Shown one piece after another: positions 10,736 through 21,768 of a stretch of 64,000 nucleotides of DNA. Each line of letters begins with the position of its first letter. Within the stretch, counting starts at the first letter, position 1. The stretch lies in NCBI RefSeq assembly GCF_001625215.2, contig NC_030381.2:51855214-51919213 (forward strand), given 5' to 3'. A model generated the notes under the pieces. The model had not been told where the DNA came from, did not search any database, and saw nothing but the letters and a program-made list of their open reading frames with translations. The DNA is from Daucus carota subsp. sativus (lineage: Eukaryota > Streptophyta > Magnoliopsida > Apiales > Apiaceae). A program made the position numbers and the translations under genes.

Positions 10736-13728
10736 ATGCAAGAGATGGAAGAAGGTACCAGACAATCAAACAAGGCCTTACTTACACGGAGACTAAGCAA
10801 GGTTTACTCAAGTTTAACGAAGGATAGACCAGAGTCAGAAAAGGATCTTCGCGACTGCTGGAATGCAGCACCTGCAGCTCCCATAGATGGCCGGGGCAAC
10901 ACACTTCTTCATTTATTAGTCATCCGTGGAAATGAAGAGCGTTTGAAAAATCTAATGGGTGAAGTTAAGAGATATGAAAACCTCAAGAAGAAAAACATAA
11001 GAGGCGACACTGCGCTACATGAAGCCGCAAGGTGTGGCAATGTGAAAGCTGCTGCATTGTTGCTAGAAAAGGAAAAAGAGTTGATTTCAAATCTCCGCTG
11101 TGCAGTTGAGATGTGCAATTGTGAAAAGTGTGAAATGGCATCATTGGCAAAGAACAATAGTTTAGTTTTTGTCCGCAATGAGATGGGTGAAACCGCACTT
11201 TTCCTTGCAGCTGCATTTGGGCAAATGGCATTTTTTCGAACAATTCTGCAATATAACAACGATGATTGCAACAACACAAGAAACGATGGCTGTACTGTTC
11301 TTCATGCTGCTATCAGTGGTGAATATTATCGTAAGTTTTCTTTTTCTTCTGCTGCTTATTTTATTTAAGCAAAACATCCAGATGCCTAAATAAAATCTCT
11401 AGTCCAAAGCCAACTTTCTGTCTTTCTAAGACAGATTAATTGTAATACTTCCAACCAGAGCTTCTGGTTTTGAGTTTTGACCCCTGTCCTACAAAATGCA
11501 GGTACAGCTACAAAGATATTGAGTAAACTCCCTAAACTTGCTGGCAAACGTAACAATAGAGGGGAGACTGCTTTAAATCTGCTGGCCATCTCACCATCTT
11601 CCTTTGAAAGCAATTCTTTCTATGTATTTTCGAATATGGGCAAGACATCCTTCATTCCTCTCCAGGTTTTGAGGGTTTTATTCTACAAGTGTAAGAGTAC
11701 TAATCCTCTGTTCGCAAATGTATATTAAGACATATAATATTAAGCCTTCTGTTTCCTGCAAATGAAATGTATTTGTACTTGAATTCTACAGTACCTTCTG
11801 TTTGCTTGCGTAAGCGGGCTAATTTCGGATTATATTTCATTTAGCATTCATCTTGTTGTAACTTGTTAATTGAAAGTGCAGATTGAATTATGACTATGGT
11901 GGGATAATGTCTGCAATATCTAATTTAGTTTTAATGTTATGTATGAAGCAGGTTTACCATCCAAGTATGCTATCAAGATGATGAAAAGCGATGGTGATTC
12001 TGCTGCAGATACAAAAACCACTACCCATATCGAAGATATAGAAAGATTTTCCTTCTTCGACTATATTTTAGGTATAATCCATCTCTCTCAAGTGAAATTC
12101 ATCCAAATCTAAATATTCATGCGTGTACGAATGTATAATCAACTACTACACAGATGGCATCATGTGTGATTGAATTTCTGCAGTCGTCTGCACATCTGAC
12201 ATCTCTAATCAAGCTCGCGCCTACCTAAAGTTGGTATTTTAAATTTTTTAACAGAACTATTATTTGGACTATACGGGACAGTTGTTCAGTCCTCTAGAAA
12301 AACTCTGTAAATGTGATGTTGAGTAGCAATAAATTTGGATTCTCTAAGTTGCCACTCTTATTAATCTTTATCATTAGCAAGTTTACCTCTGAGAAGAAGC
12401 CAGGGGTGGCGATTTGAAGGGTCGGAAATGCCAAAAATCCATCTTTTATATAAAGAAGTTATATTTCAACAACTTATCAAATTAGTGATGTCTGAATATC
12501 TTTCCCAGGATTGCCTTGGATTCAACCAATAGATGATGCAAATCAGAAGAACAAGCTTGCAGTAGCACTTGCGCAACAATTGCTAGAGAAGGAGACAGAT
12601 TGGAGTAACTACACAGATCCAAAACATAAGTATGACGATGAGTCACCATCACGAGGAAAAAAGAAAGGAGAAGTACTAAACCCGCTTATACAAGCCATAC
12701 AGATGGGCATACCAGAGCTAGTCGATAGAATCCTTTATTATTTTCCTGATGCTGCAAACTCTTTTGATGAGGATCAAAAGAATGTATTTCACATTGCAGC
12801 CGAACATAGAAATGGTGACATTTATGAGATGCTGAAAAAATCTGCCATTAACAAGGACAGAATGTTGTTAGATGTTGATGATCAAGGAAACACAATATTG
12901 CATCATGCAACAAAATCCAAGATTATTACCAAGTTTTCTCTTGGAGTAGCAAACCTGATGGCCTGGGATATCTTTTGGTTTCAGGTATGTTCACTACTAG
13001 TATAATGTATTTGCATAACAATTATAAATGCATTTCCTCATTTGTTTTTATCTTATTTGTTATTTGGTCAATATAATAGTTTTTATGTATGTCTATGACA
13101 GCGTATAAGGCATGATTGTTCTCCACATTTGCTGCATATGCGAAATAAAGAAGGAAATACAGCAGAAGATCTACTTTTAAAAGATTACAAAAGCAAACGA
13201 GAAGCAGCTGAGAGTGCAGTTAAAGAAATGAACCAAGGCCTAATGGTTGTGGCAGCATTGATTGCCACTGTGAGTTTTGCAGCAGTTTTTACTATTCCTG
13301 GAGGTTTTGATCAAACTAAAGGGAATCCTATCTTCTACAACAAACCAAGTGATCCGAAACATAGTCATAAAAATGATTTAAGTCTGTTTCTAGGTTATGT
13401 TGGGCTTACCTTCTTTGCTTCTTTACTCGCACTGGCAACTCTTCTGTCTATTCAGCTGTCCAGATTTAGTATGGATGATTTGTACTTCTCATTGCCCCTA
13501 AAGTACTCGATTGCCATTTCTTTTCTCTTCCTCTCCTCCTGCTCTACAATCACCACATTTCTTCAGGCCTTAATTCTTGAGGATTACCTTTCACCGTATT
13601 ACCTCACTTGCCTCATTATTGGTTGCGTCGTCATGGGTCTTGTTTATGTGGACTCTATATACGACGTCTTGAGTTACTTAGTGGAGGTTTTACGGCATTC
13701 ACGCACTTACAGGACTCAAGAAGGGTAA
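10736..13728 (+). CDS. Ankyrin-repeat protein with PGG domain (ACD6/ITN1-like)
   Basis: Five exons join in frame to 668 codons: 10736-11330, 11502-11690, 11952-12071, 12509-12984, 13102-13728; every intron is GT-AG. The N-terminal half has ankyrin repeats (DGRGNTLLHLLVIRGN, NIRGDTALHEAARCGN, NEMGETALFLAAAFGQ, NDGCTVLHAAISGEY), then GLPWIQPIDD with KLAVALAQQLLEKETDW, and a further repeat pair (DQKNVFHIAAEHRNG, DDQGNTILHHA). The C-terminal exon holds the PGG (DUF3447-neighbour) domain: a membrane segment around VVAALIATVSFAAVF followed by PGGFDQ, then three more hydrophobic stretches. Family members are plasma-membrane proteins tied to defence, salicylate or salt responses; the exact role of this one is unknown. 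Start: first ATG (MQEMEEG), with another in-frame Met three codons later. Confidence 0.9.
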
Positions 13729-14252
13729 TAGCTAGGCAGCTAACTAGGGTCAGATAACATGTCTGAATAATATTAAAAACCAGTGCCAGGTATTGGTAAG
13801 AGACACATTGTACTCAACATCAGACCCTGTGTTTTTCTTGTTCTTTCTGATATCCCTTTCATTCCACATTTTACTTGTATTTTTCTTGAATAATTTTTTC
13901 AGAGCATGAATATTAGTATTTCATCAACTTTGTATTTGTTTTGGATTGATGATATTTTTTTAATAATTTTGCATATGTGAAGTTCGAAAGTCTGGCTCTA
14001 ATGTATTAAATATACATTGATAAATTTATAAATTTTAAGAGGGTTCTTAAAATCCCTCTTAGGCTCCTATTAGTTTATCATGCACCACTTAAATTTTGAA
14101 TGGCTAGCCGAAGATTTCAGGTCCTGCTGGTCAATTTGTAGATAGCGTTCGGTGCTTCTTTATTTTTCCTTCATGAACTCAGAGTCCTTCATATACAATT
14201 TTAGAGGCTGTTTGACGGTGATTAAAGCCGGGGCTCTAAGTCATTTTTAAGT
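13729..14252. other. 3' flank of the ankyrin gene
   Basis: Holds the ankyrin 3' UTR and unique sequence up to about 14252, where homology to the PP2 repeat units abruptly begins (the same sequence restarts at about 38978). A stretch at 13840-13990 resembles 27100-27310 (CTTTCTGATAWCCCTTTCATT), suggesting that a piece of the ankyrin 3' flank was copied into the array. Confidence 0.5.
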
Positions 14253-14396
14253 TGGAACACTCCTTACTTTAACTTTTTATATATTAAAAGCACCAACATA
14301 TTGGCGATTATTTCACACATTCCATATCAGCCACACCAGATAGTTGATGTTGGCAATTGGAAATTATTTAGTACATGATGATAATCAGATTCATGT

Positions 14397-15486
14397 TTAG
14401 CAGTTAACTGGGGCAATGACAGCACCAACGACAGTAAGGCCAGTCTTCCAGGTGGTTCCATCACATCCATTCATCGAGAACTTGACAGTATTCTCACAGC
14501 CGCAGGCGCCTGTGTTGCAGAATTCACCAACCTTAAGTCCCACCAATGCATTCGTTGGCTTGGTCTTCAAATCTTCCTTGTGCTCTTCAGTAGTGCCGTT
14601 GGGACGAGTAAGCTTAAGGGTCACTGGACCATTCATGCAAAGATTGTCGCTAAGCTCCACAGCAAGATACACTGCGTATTTCACTCCCTTGGTGAGGTTG
14701 TTGGCATTGTACTTTCCGTCAATTTGTAGCCAGCATACTGTGATCAGTTCAGCAACCTCCATAGGCTGGCAGCTGTGTGTACAAAAGTCCGAAAAACCAA
14801 ATATTATGTAAAAATTATCTCAAATCTTTGGTCTCGAAAAATGGAAGTCAATGGGATGTTTGGGTTAGCTGAAAAGAAGTGACTTTTTACTTAAATTAAA
14901 GAAGTGGAGTAGAAGTGAGAAGTAAATAAGTTAATAAAGAGTTTGGAAAAGAGGTAGAAGCTGTGAGAGAAAATCTAGTATCCTCAGCTTCTTAAAAGTG
15001 CTTCTACTTATTTACACAAACAGCTCAAGAAAAGCATAAGCCAACACCAACTTCTGTCCGGTCATTAAATTTGTAGTACAAAAACACCAAAAGCTTTCCA
15101 ACATGTGCTATACATACCTGATTGGGTATGTCTTAGAAACCCATTTCCAGTAGCGGCTGTCTGAACCCCAAACTATTGAGAGTTCCTTTGCACTGATCAC
15201 CGCAGCGAAGGACTGGACCAATTAATCAACATTAACGGAGATATATATATCGTACAAAATTATATGACTAATTAGACTATAATTAAGAACAAGTCACACG
15301 CAGGCAGGTGTGTGCATGGTGCATAACAATAATACTATTGCAGAATTATAATTTCATTAATTACCTAAATAAAAAAAGAAGTGAAAATTAAAAACCAAAA
15401 TAACTTACACTCTTGTCTTTCGCAGCCTGGACACCTTGAGTCCACAATGACACGATGTCATCACGCACACGCTGCACTTGAGCCAT
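14397..15486 (-). CDS. PP2-type phloem lectin, copy A
   Basis: Phloem protein 2-like lectin, a soluble sieve-element/companion-cell protein family that binds chitin-type or high-mannose glycans and is part of P-protein. Exons (- strand): 15409-15486, 15118-15212, 14397-14772; they join in frame to 182 residues with GT-AG introns of 196 and 345 bp. PP2 motifs: SAKELSIVWG (33-42) with YWKW (47-50), VAELITVCWLQIDGKY (64-79), GPVTLKLTRPNG, VGLKVGEF, and the C-terminal KFSMNGCDGTTWKTGL. There is no F-box or signal peptide, so it belongs to the short PP2-A type. Eight Cys, including the last residue. A TATA box (TATAAATA, 15564-15571) lies about 80 bp before the ATG. Virtually identical to copy F. 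Confidence 0.9.
14853..15055. mobile_element. hAT-type MITE in intron 2 of PP2 copy A
   Basis: Insertion beginning GGGATGTTTGGGTTAGC, placed between TCAAT and GTCCRGTCATT, which are almost adjacent in copies lacking it (E, G). Interior rich in AGAAGT/ACTTCT inverted segments. The right terminus (expected GCCAAAC..CCC) is worn. It enlarges intron 2; the same insertion is at 39578-39780 (copy F) and, with a nested insert, at 18503-18936 (copy B). Confidence 0.6.
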
Positions 15487-15563
15487 CCTCCTTGCTAGTT
15501 GAGAATAAGAAGTTCTTATGTAATTCTTGTGCTGTCGATGCCAATCCTCACTTCCTTGAGCTC

Positions 15564-15571
15564 TATTTATA
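15564..15571 (-). promoter_or_regulatory. TATA box of PP2 copy A
   Basis: GCTATAAATAGAG on the - strand, 78-85 bp upstream of the start codon. Equivalent boxes: B 19460-19467, E 36623-36630, F 40289-40296, G 43691-43698, H 45853-45860, I 48142-48149, J 55162-55169, K 57436-57443. Copy D has a changed box (28730-28737). Confidence 0.75.
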
Positions 15572-16063
15572 GCATTTCCGACGGTCCTATTTGTCCACTG
15601 ATTGATAGTTACACTTAACCTTATCTACGGTAGTAGGATGCTCTGTCCCGTTATTCTTTCTTTTTATAAAATAAGTGGAGCTTGGATAAGAGATTCATCA
15701 ATTATTTATGCCAATTGTGCGGTACAAGCCTCACTGGAATCTGGTGAATTTCGGTTTTGATTGAAATACTCATATAACGACGAAAGCGTGGAAGCATCCG
15801 ACTACGAGAAAAGAATTACAGTGACAGGACTACTTCTGTCAGAGCAGGACATTACTCAACTCGATTAACTCTGAAATTTAATATTGGCACACATGAACCA
15901 AACCACAAAAAACTGAGCTTCTCATGAATCATTAAACCAGAATATTTAGGAAACTGAACTAGAAAATTCGTCACAAGATCTGCCTGTATAAATAAACTTA
16001 TAATTACTTTTAAGGCTGTTAAATTTCATAATATATGTTTGTGAAAAAATATTTGAAATCCAG

Positions 16064-16685
16064 ACAACCGACTACCATAGGCTGTTTCTAACCTGGTAAC
16101 CTTTTTGCCCAGATACCGACCAAATTAAGTTATTTCTAAGTAAACACATAATTTAAGAAATGAACCTCACATTTCCGACCGCTAGTGTATGAAATCGGTC
16201 GGTAATGACTTGACGGTCGGAAATGAATTTAGTTTGTCGGTTTTTAAACAGAGAATCCCCAAATGATCCTGCAATACCTTCTGACTGACTCATTTCCGAC
16301 CAACTAAAATATTGGTCACTTTTATAATAGGGGCTCCCCAATTGAACCTTGAATTTCGTTCTGACCAAATCATTTCCGACCAACGTTATTGGTTGGTTTT
16401 AAAACAGGGCCCCGAATGAACCCTAAAATTTATTTCTGGCCGCCTCTAGTTGGTTTTAGGTCTATTCAAGTGTATGCCAGGTTCTAAGAAAATTTTAAAA
16501 CATTACCGACTAAAGATAGCGGTCGGTTGTCGATCGGTTATAAATATCATTTCCGATCTTTTATTTACAACCAGGTTTCAAAGGACCAACACAATCGGTC
16601 GGTCGGTGGTCGGTTACGAGGTGAAAACCGACCAACTCTCTTTATTTCCGGTCGGCGGTCGGAAATGCCCGCTTTTCTTGTAGTG
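16064..16685. mobile_element. CACTA-type remnant, copy 1
   Basis: Non-coding segment with many CCGACC/GGTCGG repeats in both orientations. On its right it ends in CTTTTCTTGTAGTG, the inverse of the CACTACAAGAAAAG terminus typical of plant CACTA elements. The left terminus is not recognisable, so the left limit is approximate. Copies at 29241-29864, 37131-37781 and 40789-41410 occupy the same place in other units, so it was inserted before the units duplicated. Confidence 0.6.
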
Positions 16686-17433
16686 ATAGCAATTTCTATC
16701 GGAACACAATATCTTACACCTTTAAGTCATAAATCACTGTTTTAAACTTTCCAAACAGCTTCCAAGTGTCATATTAAGCTTATCTGATGGCCCTTGTACT
16801 CGAAACAGTATAAACCATATACAAACGAACACCACCAGAGCAAGGGTGTAGCCAAAAAGCTCAGAAATTGCGTTAAAAACTTTTTAACATCTTTGTACGA
16901 GGGAGTAACTAAACAAAAGGTGATTAAAGCACTCTGCTTAAAGTGTCAACAAAACTAAGTTCGTGTTCACTTGAATGAAATAAAATGAAATGAAAAATTG
17001 TTTGTAAATTTAATGGAAAATGAACAAGTTACGAGCAGTGTTACGAAAATTGGACCTAATCAGTTAACCTACCCATTTAGGATTATGAGCAATCCGTGAT
17101 TAATCGGAAGGATTAATTGGAGTGAAAACCAGATATATTTTAATATTAAATAACATTTAATATTTTGTTATTATTGTATTAGTTATTTATTAACAAATAT
17201 ATATTTAGTATATCATAAATTCTACAGTTGTTCATATTTAAAGTAATATAATAGTTAATTTTAATAAATTTTATATATAATTTGATTAAGAAAAATTTAT
17301 AAGGATTAATCAGATTTTAAAAATCATATCGGTCGCCTACCTTGGGGGATTGATCGTTAAATCAAGGGATTTTTAGAACAATGGATACGAGGCAATAGTG
17401 ACTAAACACGGATGAGCCTAAATTTAGTGTACT

Positions 17434-17738
17434 CTTAGACTTTGTTCACTTGGATGGAATGAAATGCTGGGAGAATGAAATGATATTTGTATTATATTTT
17501 GGGGAGGTTGGAGTAAATGTTTATTATTTTCATTCCTTCTATCATTCTACACACCATTCTACACCATTTGAGTTAAAAAATCTAACCCACATATTTTCAA
17601 AGGAATGCTCGATTCCATTTCTTCTCTATCTTCCCCAACAATCCCCGTCATGCAAAATTCAGATTCTCAACCTCACTCACTATTGTCTCATACATTCTCC
17701 TTTCTCTTTTGTAGTTTTTCATTCCAAGTAAACGCAAC
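17434..17738. mobile_element. Foldback MITE, spacer copy 1
   Basis: Begins near TTTGTTCACTTGGATGGAATG and ends with CATTCCAAGTAAACGCAA, an imperfect inverted repeat. Flanked by direct repeats TTTAGTGTACT (17423-17433) and TTTAGTGTGCT (17739-17749), as expected of a Mutator-like insertion. A second copy with the same flanks is at 30622-30923; in the E and F spacers the left end is deleted. Confidence 0.55.
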
Positions 17739-18042
17739 TTTAGTGTGCTTAATTAAACAAACATCAGCAGACAACAATATACAGTTCCTCATTATGTTTA
17801 ACTTATCTTTTAGTCAGATCTTTAAGTTGAAAGTGCTAAAGTGACAGTAGAGACCTTGAAGCAATTACGAGCTAAACGTTATAATAGCTTGAACACTCCG
17901 TACTTTAACTTTTTATATATTATAACACCAACATATTGGCGATTATTTCACACATTCCATATCAGCCACACGTACCAGACAGGTGATGCTGGCAATTAAC
18001 TGGAAATTATTTAGTACATGATGATTATAATGAGATTCATGT

Positions 18043-19382
18043 TTAGCAGTTAACTGGGGCAATGACAGCACCAACGACAGTAAGGCCCGTCTTCCAGGTG
18101 GTTCCATCACATCCATTCATCGAGAACTTGACATCAGTATTCTCACAGCCACAGGCGCCTGTGTTGCAGAATTCACCAACCTTAAGTCCCACCAAAGTAT
18201 TCGTTGGCTTTGTCTTCAAATCTTCCTTGTGCTCTTCAGTAGTGCCGTTGGGACGAGTAAGCTTAAGGGTCACTGGTCCATTCATGCAAAGATTGTCGCT
18301 AAGCTCCACAGCAAGATACACTGCGTATTTCACTCCCTTGGTGAGGTTGTTGGCATTGTACTTTCCGTCAATTTGTAGCCAGCATACTGTGATCAGTTCA
18401 GCAACGTCCATAGGCTGGCAGCTGTGTGTACAAAAGTCCGAAAAACCAAATATTATGTAAAAATTTATCTCAAATCTTTGGTCTCGAAAAATGGAAGTCA
18501 ATGGGCTGTTTGGGTTAGCTGAAAAGAAGGGACTTTTTACTTAAATTAAAAAAGGGGAGTAGAAGTGAGAAGTAAATAAGTTAATAAAGAGTTTGGAAAA
18601 GAAGTAGAAGTTGTGAGAGAAAATCTAGTGTGCCTGTTTGTTTAGCAGAAGCAGGGGCTTCTGCTTCTGACTTCTGCTTCTTGACCCGTTTGTGTAAAGA
18701 AGTAGAAGCACTTTTAAGAAGCTGAGAATGCTAGCTTCTCTCTCACAGCTTCTACTTTTTTTCCAAACACTTTATTCACTTATTTACTTCTCACTTCTAA
18801 TTCACTTCTTTATTTTAAACAAAGAAGCACTTCTTTTAAGCTTAGCCAAACGGCCCCAGTATCTTCAGTTTCTTAAAAGTGCTTTTACTTATTTACACAA
18901 ACAGCTCAAGAAAAGCAGAAGCCAGAAGCAACTTCTGTCTCGTCATTAAATTTGTAGTACAAAAACACCAAAAGCTTTCCAACATGTGCTATACATACCT
19001 GATTGGGTATGTCTTAGAAACCCATTTCCAGTAGCGGCTGTCTGAACCCCAAACTATTGAGAGTTCCTTTGCACTGATAACCGCAGCGAAGGACTGGACC
19101 AATTAATCAACATTAACGGAGATATTTCCGAATCAAAATATATCGTACAAAATTTATATGACTAATTAGACTATAATTAAGAACAAGTCACACGCAGGCA
19201 TACTGGTGTGGGCATGGTGCATGACACTAATACTATTGCAGAATTATAATTTCATAATTACCTAAATAAAAAAATAGTGAAAATTAACAACCAAAATAAC
19301 TTACACTCTTGTCTTTCGCAGCCTGGACACCTTGAGTCCACAATGACACGATGTCATCACGCACACGCTGCACTTGAGCCAT
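18043..19382 (-). CDS. PP2-type phloem lectin, copy B
   Basis: Exons 19305-19382, 18999-19093 and 18043-18421 join to 183 residues. It differs from copy A by one extra residue (ENTDVKFS for ENTVKFS), by PMDVAEL in place of PMEVAEL, and by NTLVGL for NALVGL. Exon 1 carries the longer N-terminus MAQVQRVRDD shared with A and F. Intron 2 is 577 bp, the longest in the array, because a second MITE sits inside the first one. TATA box at 19460-19467. The coding frame is uninterrupted and all splice borders are canonical. Confidence 0.88.
18503..18936. mobile_element. hAT-type MITE with nested MITE, intron 2 of copy B
   Basis: The same insertion as at 14853-15055, beginning GGGCTGTTTGGGTTAGC, but split at about 18629 by a further ~230-bp element (18629-18857) that begins TGTGCCTGTTTGTTTAGC and ends TAGCCAAACGGCCCC. 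The inner element is a near-perfect foldback rich in AGAAGCAG/CTTCTGCTTC. Copy A shows the unsplit site (CTAGTATC). Confidence 0.6.
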
Positions 19383-19934
19383 CCTCCTTGCTAGTTGAGA
19401 ATAAGAAGTTCTTATGTAATTCTTGTGCTGTCGATGCCAATCCTCACTTCCTTGAGCTCTATTTATAGCGTTGCGTACGGTCCTATTTGTGCACTTATTG
19501 ATAGTTACACTTAAACTTATCTACGGTAGTCGGATGCTCTGTCCCGTTATTCTTTCTTTTTATAAAATAAGTGGAGCTTGGATAAGAGATTCATCAATTA
19601 TTTATGCCATTTGTGCGGTACAAGCCTCACTGGAATCTGGTAACTTTCGGTTTTGATTGAAATACTCATATAACGACGAAATCGTGGAAGCATCCGACTA
19701 TGAGAAAAGAAATACAGTGACAGGAGTACTTCTGTCAGATCTAGGAGCCTAGGACATTACTCAGCTCGATTAACTCTGAAATTTAATATTGGCACAGATG
19801 AACCAAACCACGAAACATTGAGCTTCTCAGTAATTGTTGAACCAGAATCTGGAAACTGAAGTAGAATATTCGTCACAAGATCTTCCTGTATAAATAAACT
19901 TATAATTACTTTCAAGGCTGTTACATTTGGTAAT

Positions 19935-21082
19935 GAGTAATGCTACGTACACAGAAACGGATACAGATTTGTGTACAGAATGACGTGGATTCCACCGACT
20001 TTCTCACTTCATTTATCATTCATACTCTGTCGTTGTTTTCTTTTCTTTTTTCAATACATCTCCGCTTCTTTTAGTTCTGTCTTCTACTTTTGAGTCTTTA
20101 TAGTATTTTGTTATATAGGCAGTTTATATGTTTAATCGATTTTTGATAATTTTATTATATAAACAAATATATTTTTTTTACATTTTGATATCTTTCTTTA
20201 CTTCTATTATTCAATATATTTATCATATATGTATTATTATCTTGAAATTTGACATTTTCTTCCATAATTTATTTACTGTATTTTGTAGTGGATTGATCTA
20301 TTTTATATTCCAAAACTCTTAAATATCTATTTTATCATTCATATTACCAACATATTTAACATATTCGTTATACATGAAATATTTTTGTGCGATTATAATA
20401 TCTTAAATGGCATTTACTACTTTTAAATTAAGATAATGAATATTCTAAATTTTAAAACTTTAAACGTTATTTAGAATTTTATATTCAGCGAGCACTTTTG
20501 TTATACATGTAGTTGTGATTTTTAAACATTTTTTGTTCAAATAAAATTTTGACAACTTTTAATTTAAAATATATATTTATATTTATTTTGTAGAAGTTTC
20601 TTTCTCTTAATTAGCTGATATATTTATACGAAACTTTTTTATTTTATATTCCAAAACAATCAAATATATATTTTATTTTTAGAATAGAAAATAAACAAGT
20701 CCTCTACAGAAGTACAATAAATAAATTATTATCTAATAGAAGGACAAATATATCAAATTATAAAATTATAAAGATAATAATAAAAAATGAATTAGATAAT
20801 ACAAGTAAAACAAATATATCAATGTATAATATAAATATATTTGTATAAAGAATAAAATGGTAAAAAACGATTAAAGCAGAGGGTGTGTATAATAAAAATA
20901 GCAGCATATAAAGACTCCAAGGCAATAGAAAAAAAATAAAGCAGAGGGTGGAAAGAAAAAATCAAAGCCGAGGGATGAAGAGTGAATAAAGATAATAAAT
21001 GAAAAGAGAATGATATTGGAATCCACGTCATTCTGACTCTGTACACAATTCTGTATCAGTTTCGGTGGACCTAGCATTATTC
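19935..21082. mobile_element. Non-autonomous Mutator-like element (1148 bp)
   Basis: Ends are ~60-bp inverted repeats: left AATGCTACGTACACAGAAAC.. to GAATGACGTGGATTCCA (about 19938-19996), right the reverse complement starting AATAATGCTAGGTCCACCG. Flanked by TTTGGTAAT (19926-19934) and TTTCGTAAT (21083-21091), a 9-bp target duplication with one mismatch. The interior is AT-rich with no recognisable transposase, so it depends on a helper. It interrupts the spacer sequence that in other units reads AAATTTCATAATATATG. Confidence 0.8.
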
Positions 21083-21098
21083 TTTCGTAATATATGTT

Positions 21099-21285
21099 GG
21101 GTTTGTCTGTGCCCATGGGTACATGCTAAGCACGAAATTTTATAAGTTTGGTGAATTTTAATTGGTGTGGTTGGTGAATTTGCAAGGGGTCCACCATTAT
21201 AAAGAAATAAGAGCCAATCAAAATCACTCAAACTTAAGAATTTTAGTGCTTAGTGTGTGCCCCTAGGCACACACTAGAAAAACCG
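21099..21285. mobile_element. Mutator-type MITE, copy 2
   Basis: 187-bp relative of the 3397-3576 element, flanked by a perfect 9-bp direct repeat ATATATGTT (21090-21098 and 21286-21294). Right end reads, inverted, GGTTTTTCTAGTGTGTGCC. It landed within a few bases of the right end of the Mutator-like element, so two related insertions hit the same short AATATATGTT target. Confidence 0.75.
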
Positions 21286-21322
21286 ATATATGTTTGTGAA
21301 TATATAATGAAGTAGTAGCCAA

Positions 21323-21768
21323 CACTACAAAAAACTGTCCTGTTTACGACGGAAATTAAGCCTGAAATCTGTCATAATTCCGAAGTTATGACAGAAAAAT
21401 TCCGCCGTTTTTTATCGATTAGTAAGTTTAAAACCATTCACAAATTTCGGTATACTTTGCAAGTTACATAAGGCGTCACAAGTTTCACTAGATGGCCTCC
21501 ATAATTTCACTATTATAATGGCAAACTTTACGACGCACAATTCATCGTAAGATAGCTTTTTATGACAGAATTTTCATTGTAAGTTGCGTATTATTCTATT
21601 GGCAGATGGGACCCACTTATATGAAATTTACGACGAAAATTTGAATTTGTGACCAATTTTTGAACTTTTGACTCGAGCAAAAAGACGGAAAAAATCCGTC
21701 GTAATTGGACCATTTACGACGGATTCAGTGTTAAAAATCCGTCATAAATGGGTTTATTTGTTGCAGTG
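21323..21768. mobile_element. CACTA-like MITE with GACGG/CCGTC repeats, copy 1
   Basis: 446 bp from CACTACAAAAAACTG to TTTGTTGCAGTG, with inner TTTACGACGG and CCGTCATAAATGGG inverted repeats. Related copies lie at 46295-46569, 48594-48867 and 55614-55888. No protein coding. A clear 3-bp target duplication could not be assigned. Confidence 0.6.

Larger units (their letters stand above)
15574..17880. other. Spacer between PP2 copies A and B
   Basis: The upstream region of copy A. It holds promoter-proximal sequence shared with B, D, E, F and G, a CACTA-end remnant (16064-16685), an AT-rich segment around 17080-17330, and a MITE (17434-17738). The same order recurs in the spacers of D, E and F, so it is part of the ~3.6-kb duplicated unit. 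Confidence 0.7.

Noticed and set aside
14416-14811. 131-codon + strand open frame opposite PP2 exon 3, repeated at 18062, 35660, 39141, 42770 and others
   Set aside because: It is the antisense shadow of the PP2 coding exon; its conservation follows from the duplicated lectin sequence, and it has no family resemblance of its own.
16450-16745. Open frames reading NRSVGGRLRGENRPTL and similar in the spacers (also 29592-29924, 37623-37829, 41175-41461)
   Set aside because: They are translations of the GGTCGG/CCGACC subterminal repeats of a CACTA remnant, in several frames at once; no protein.
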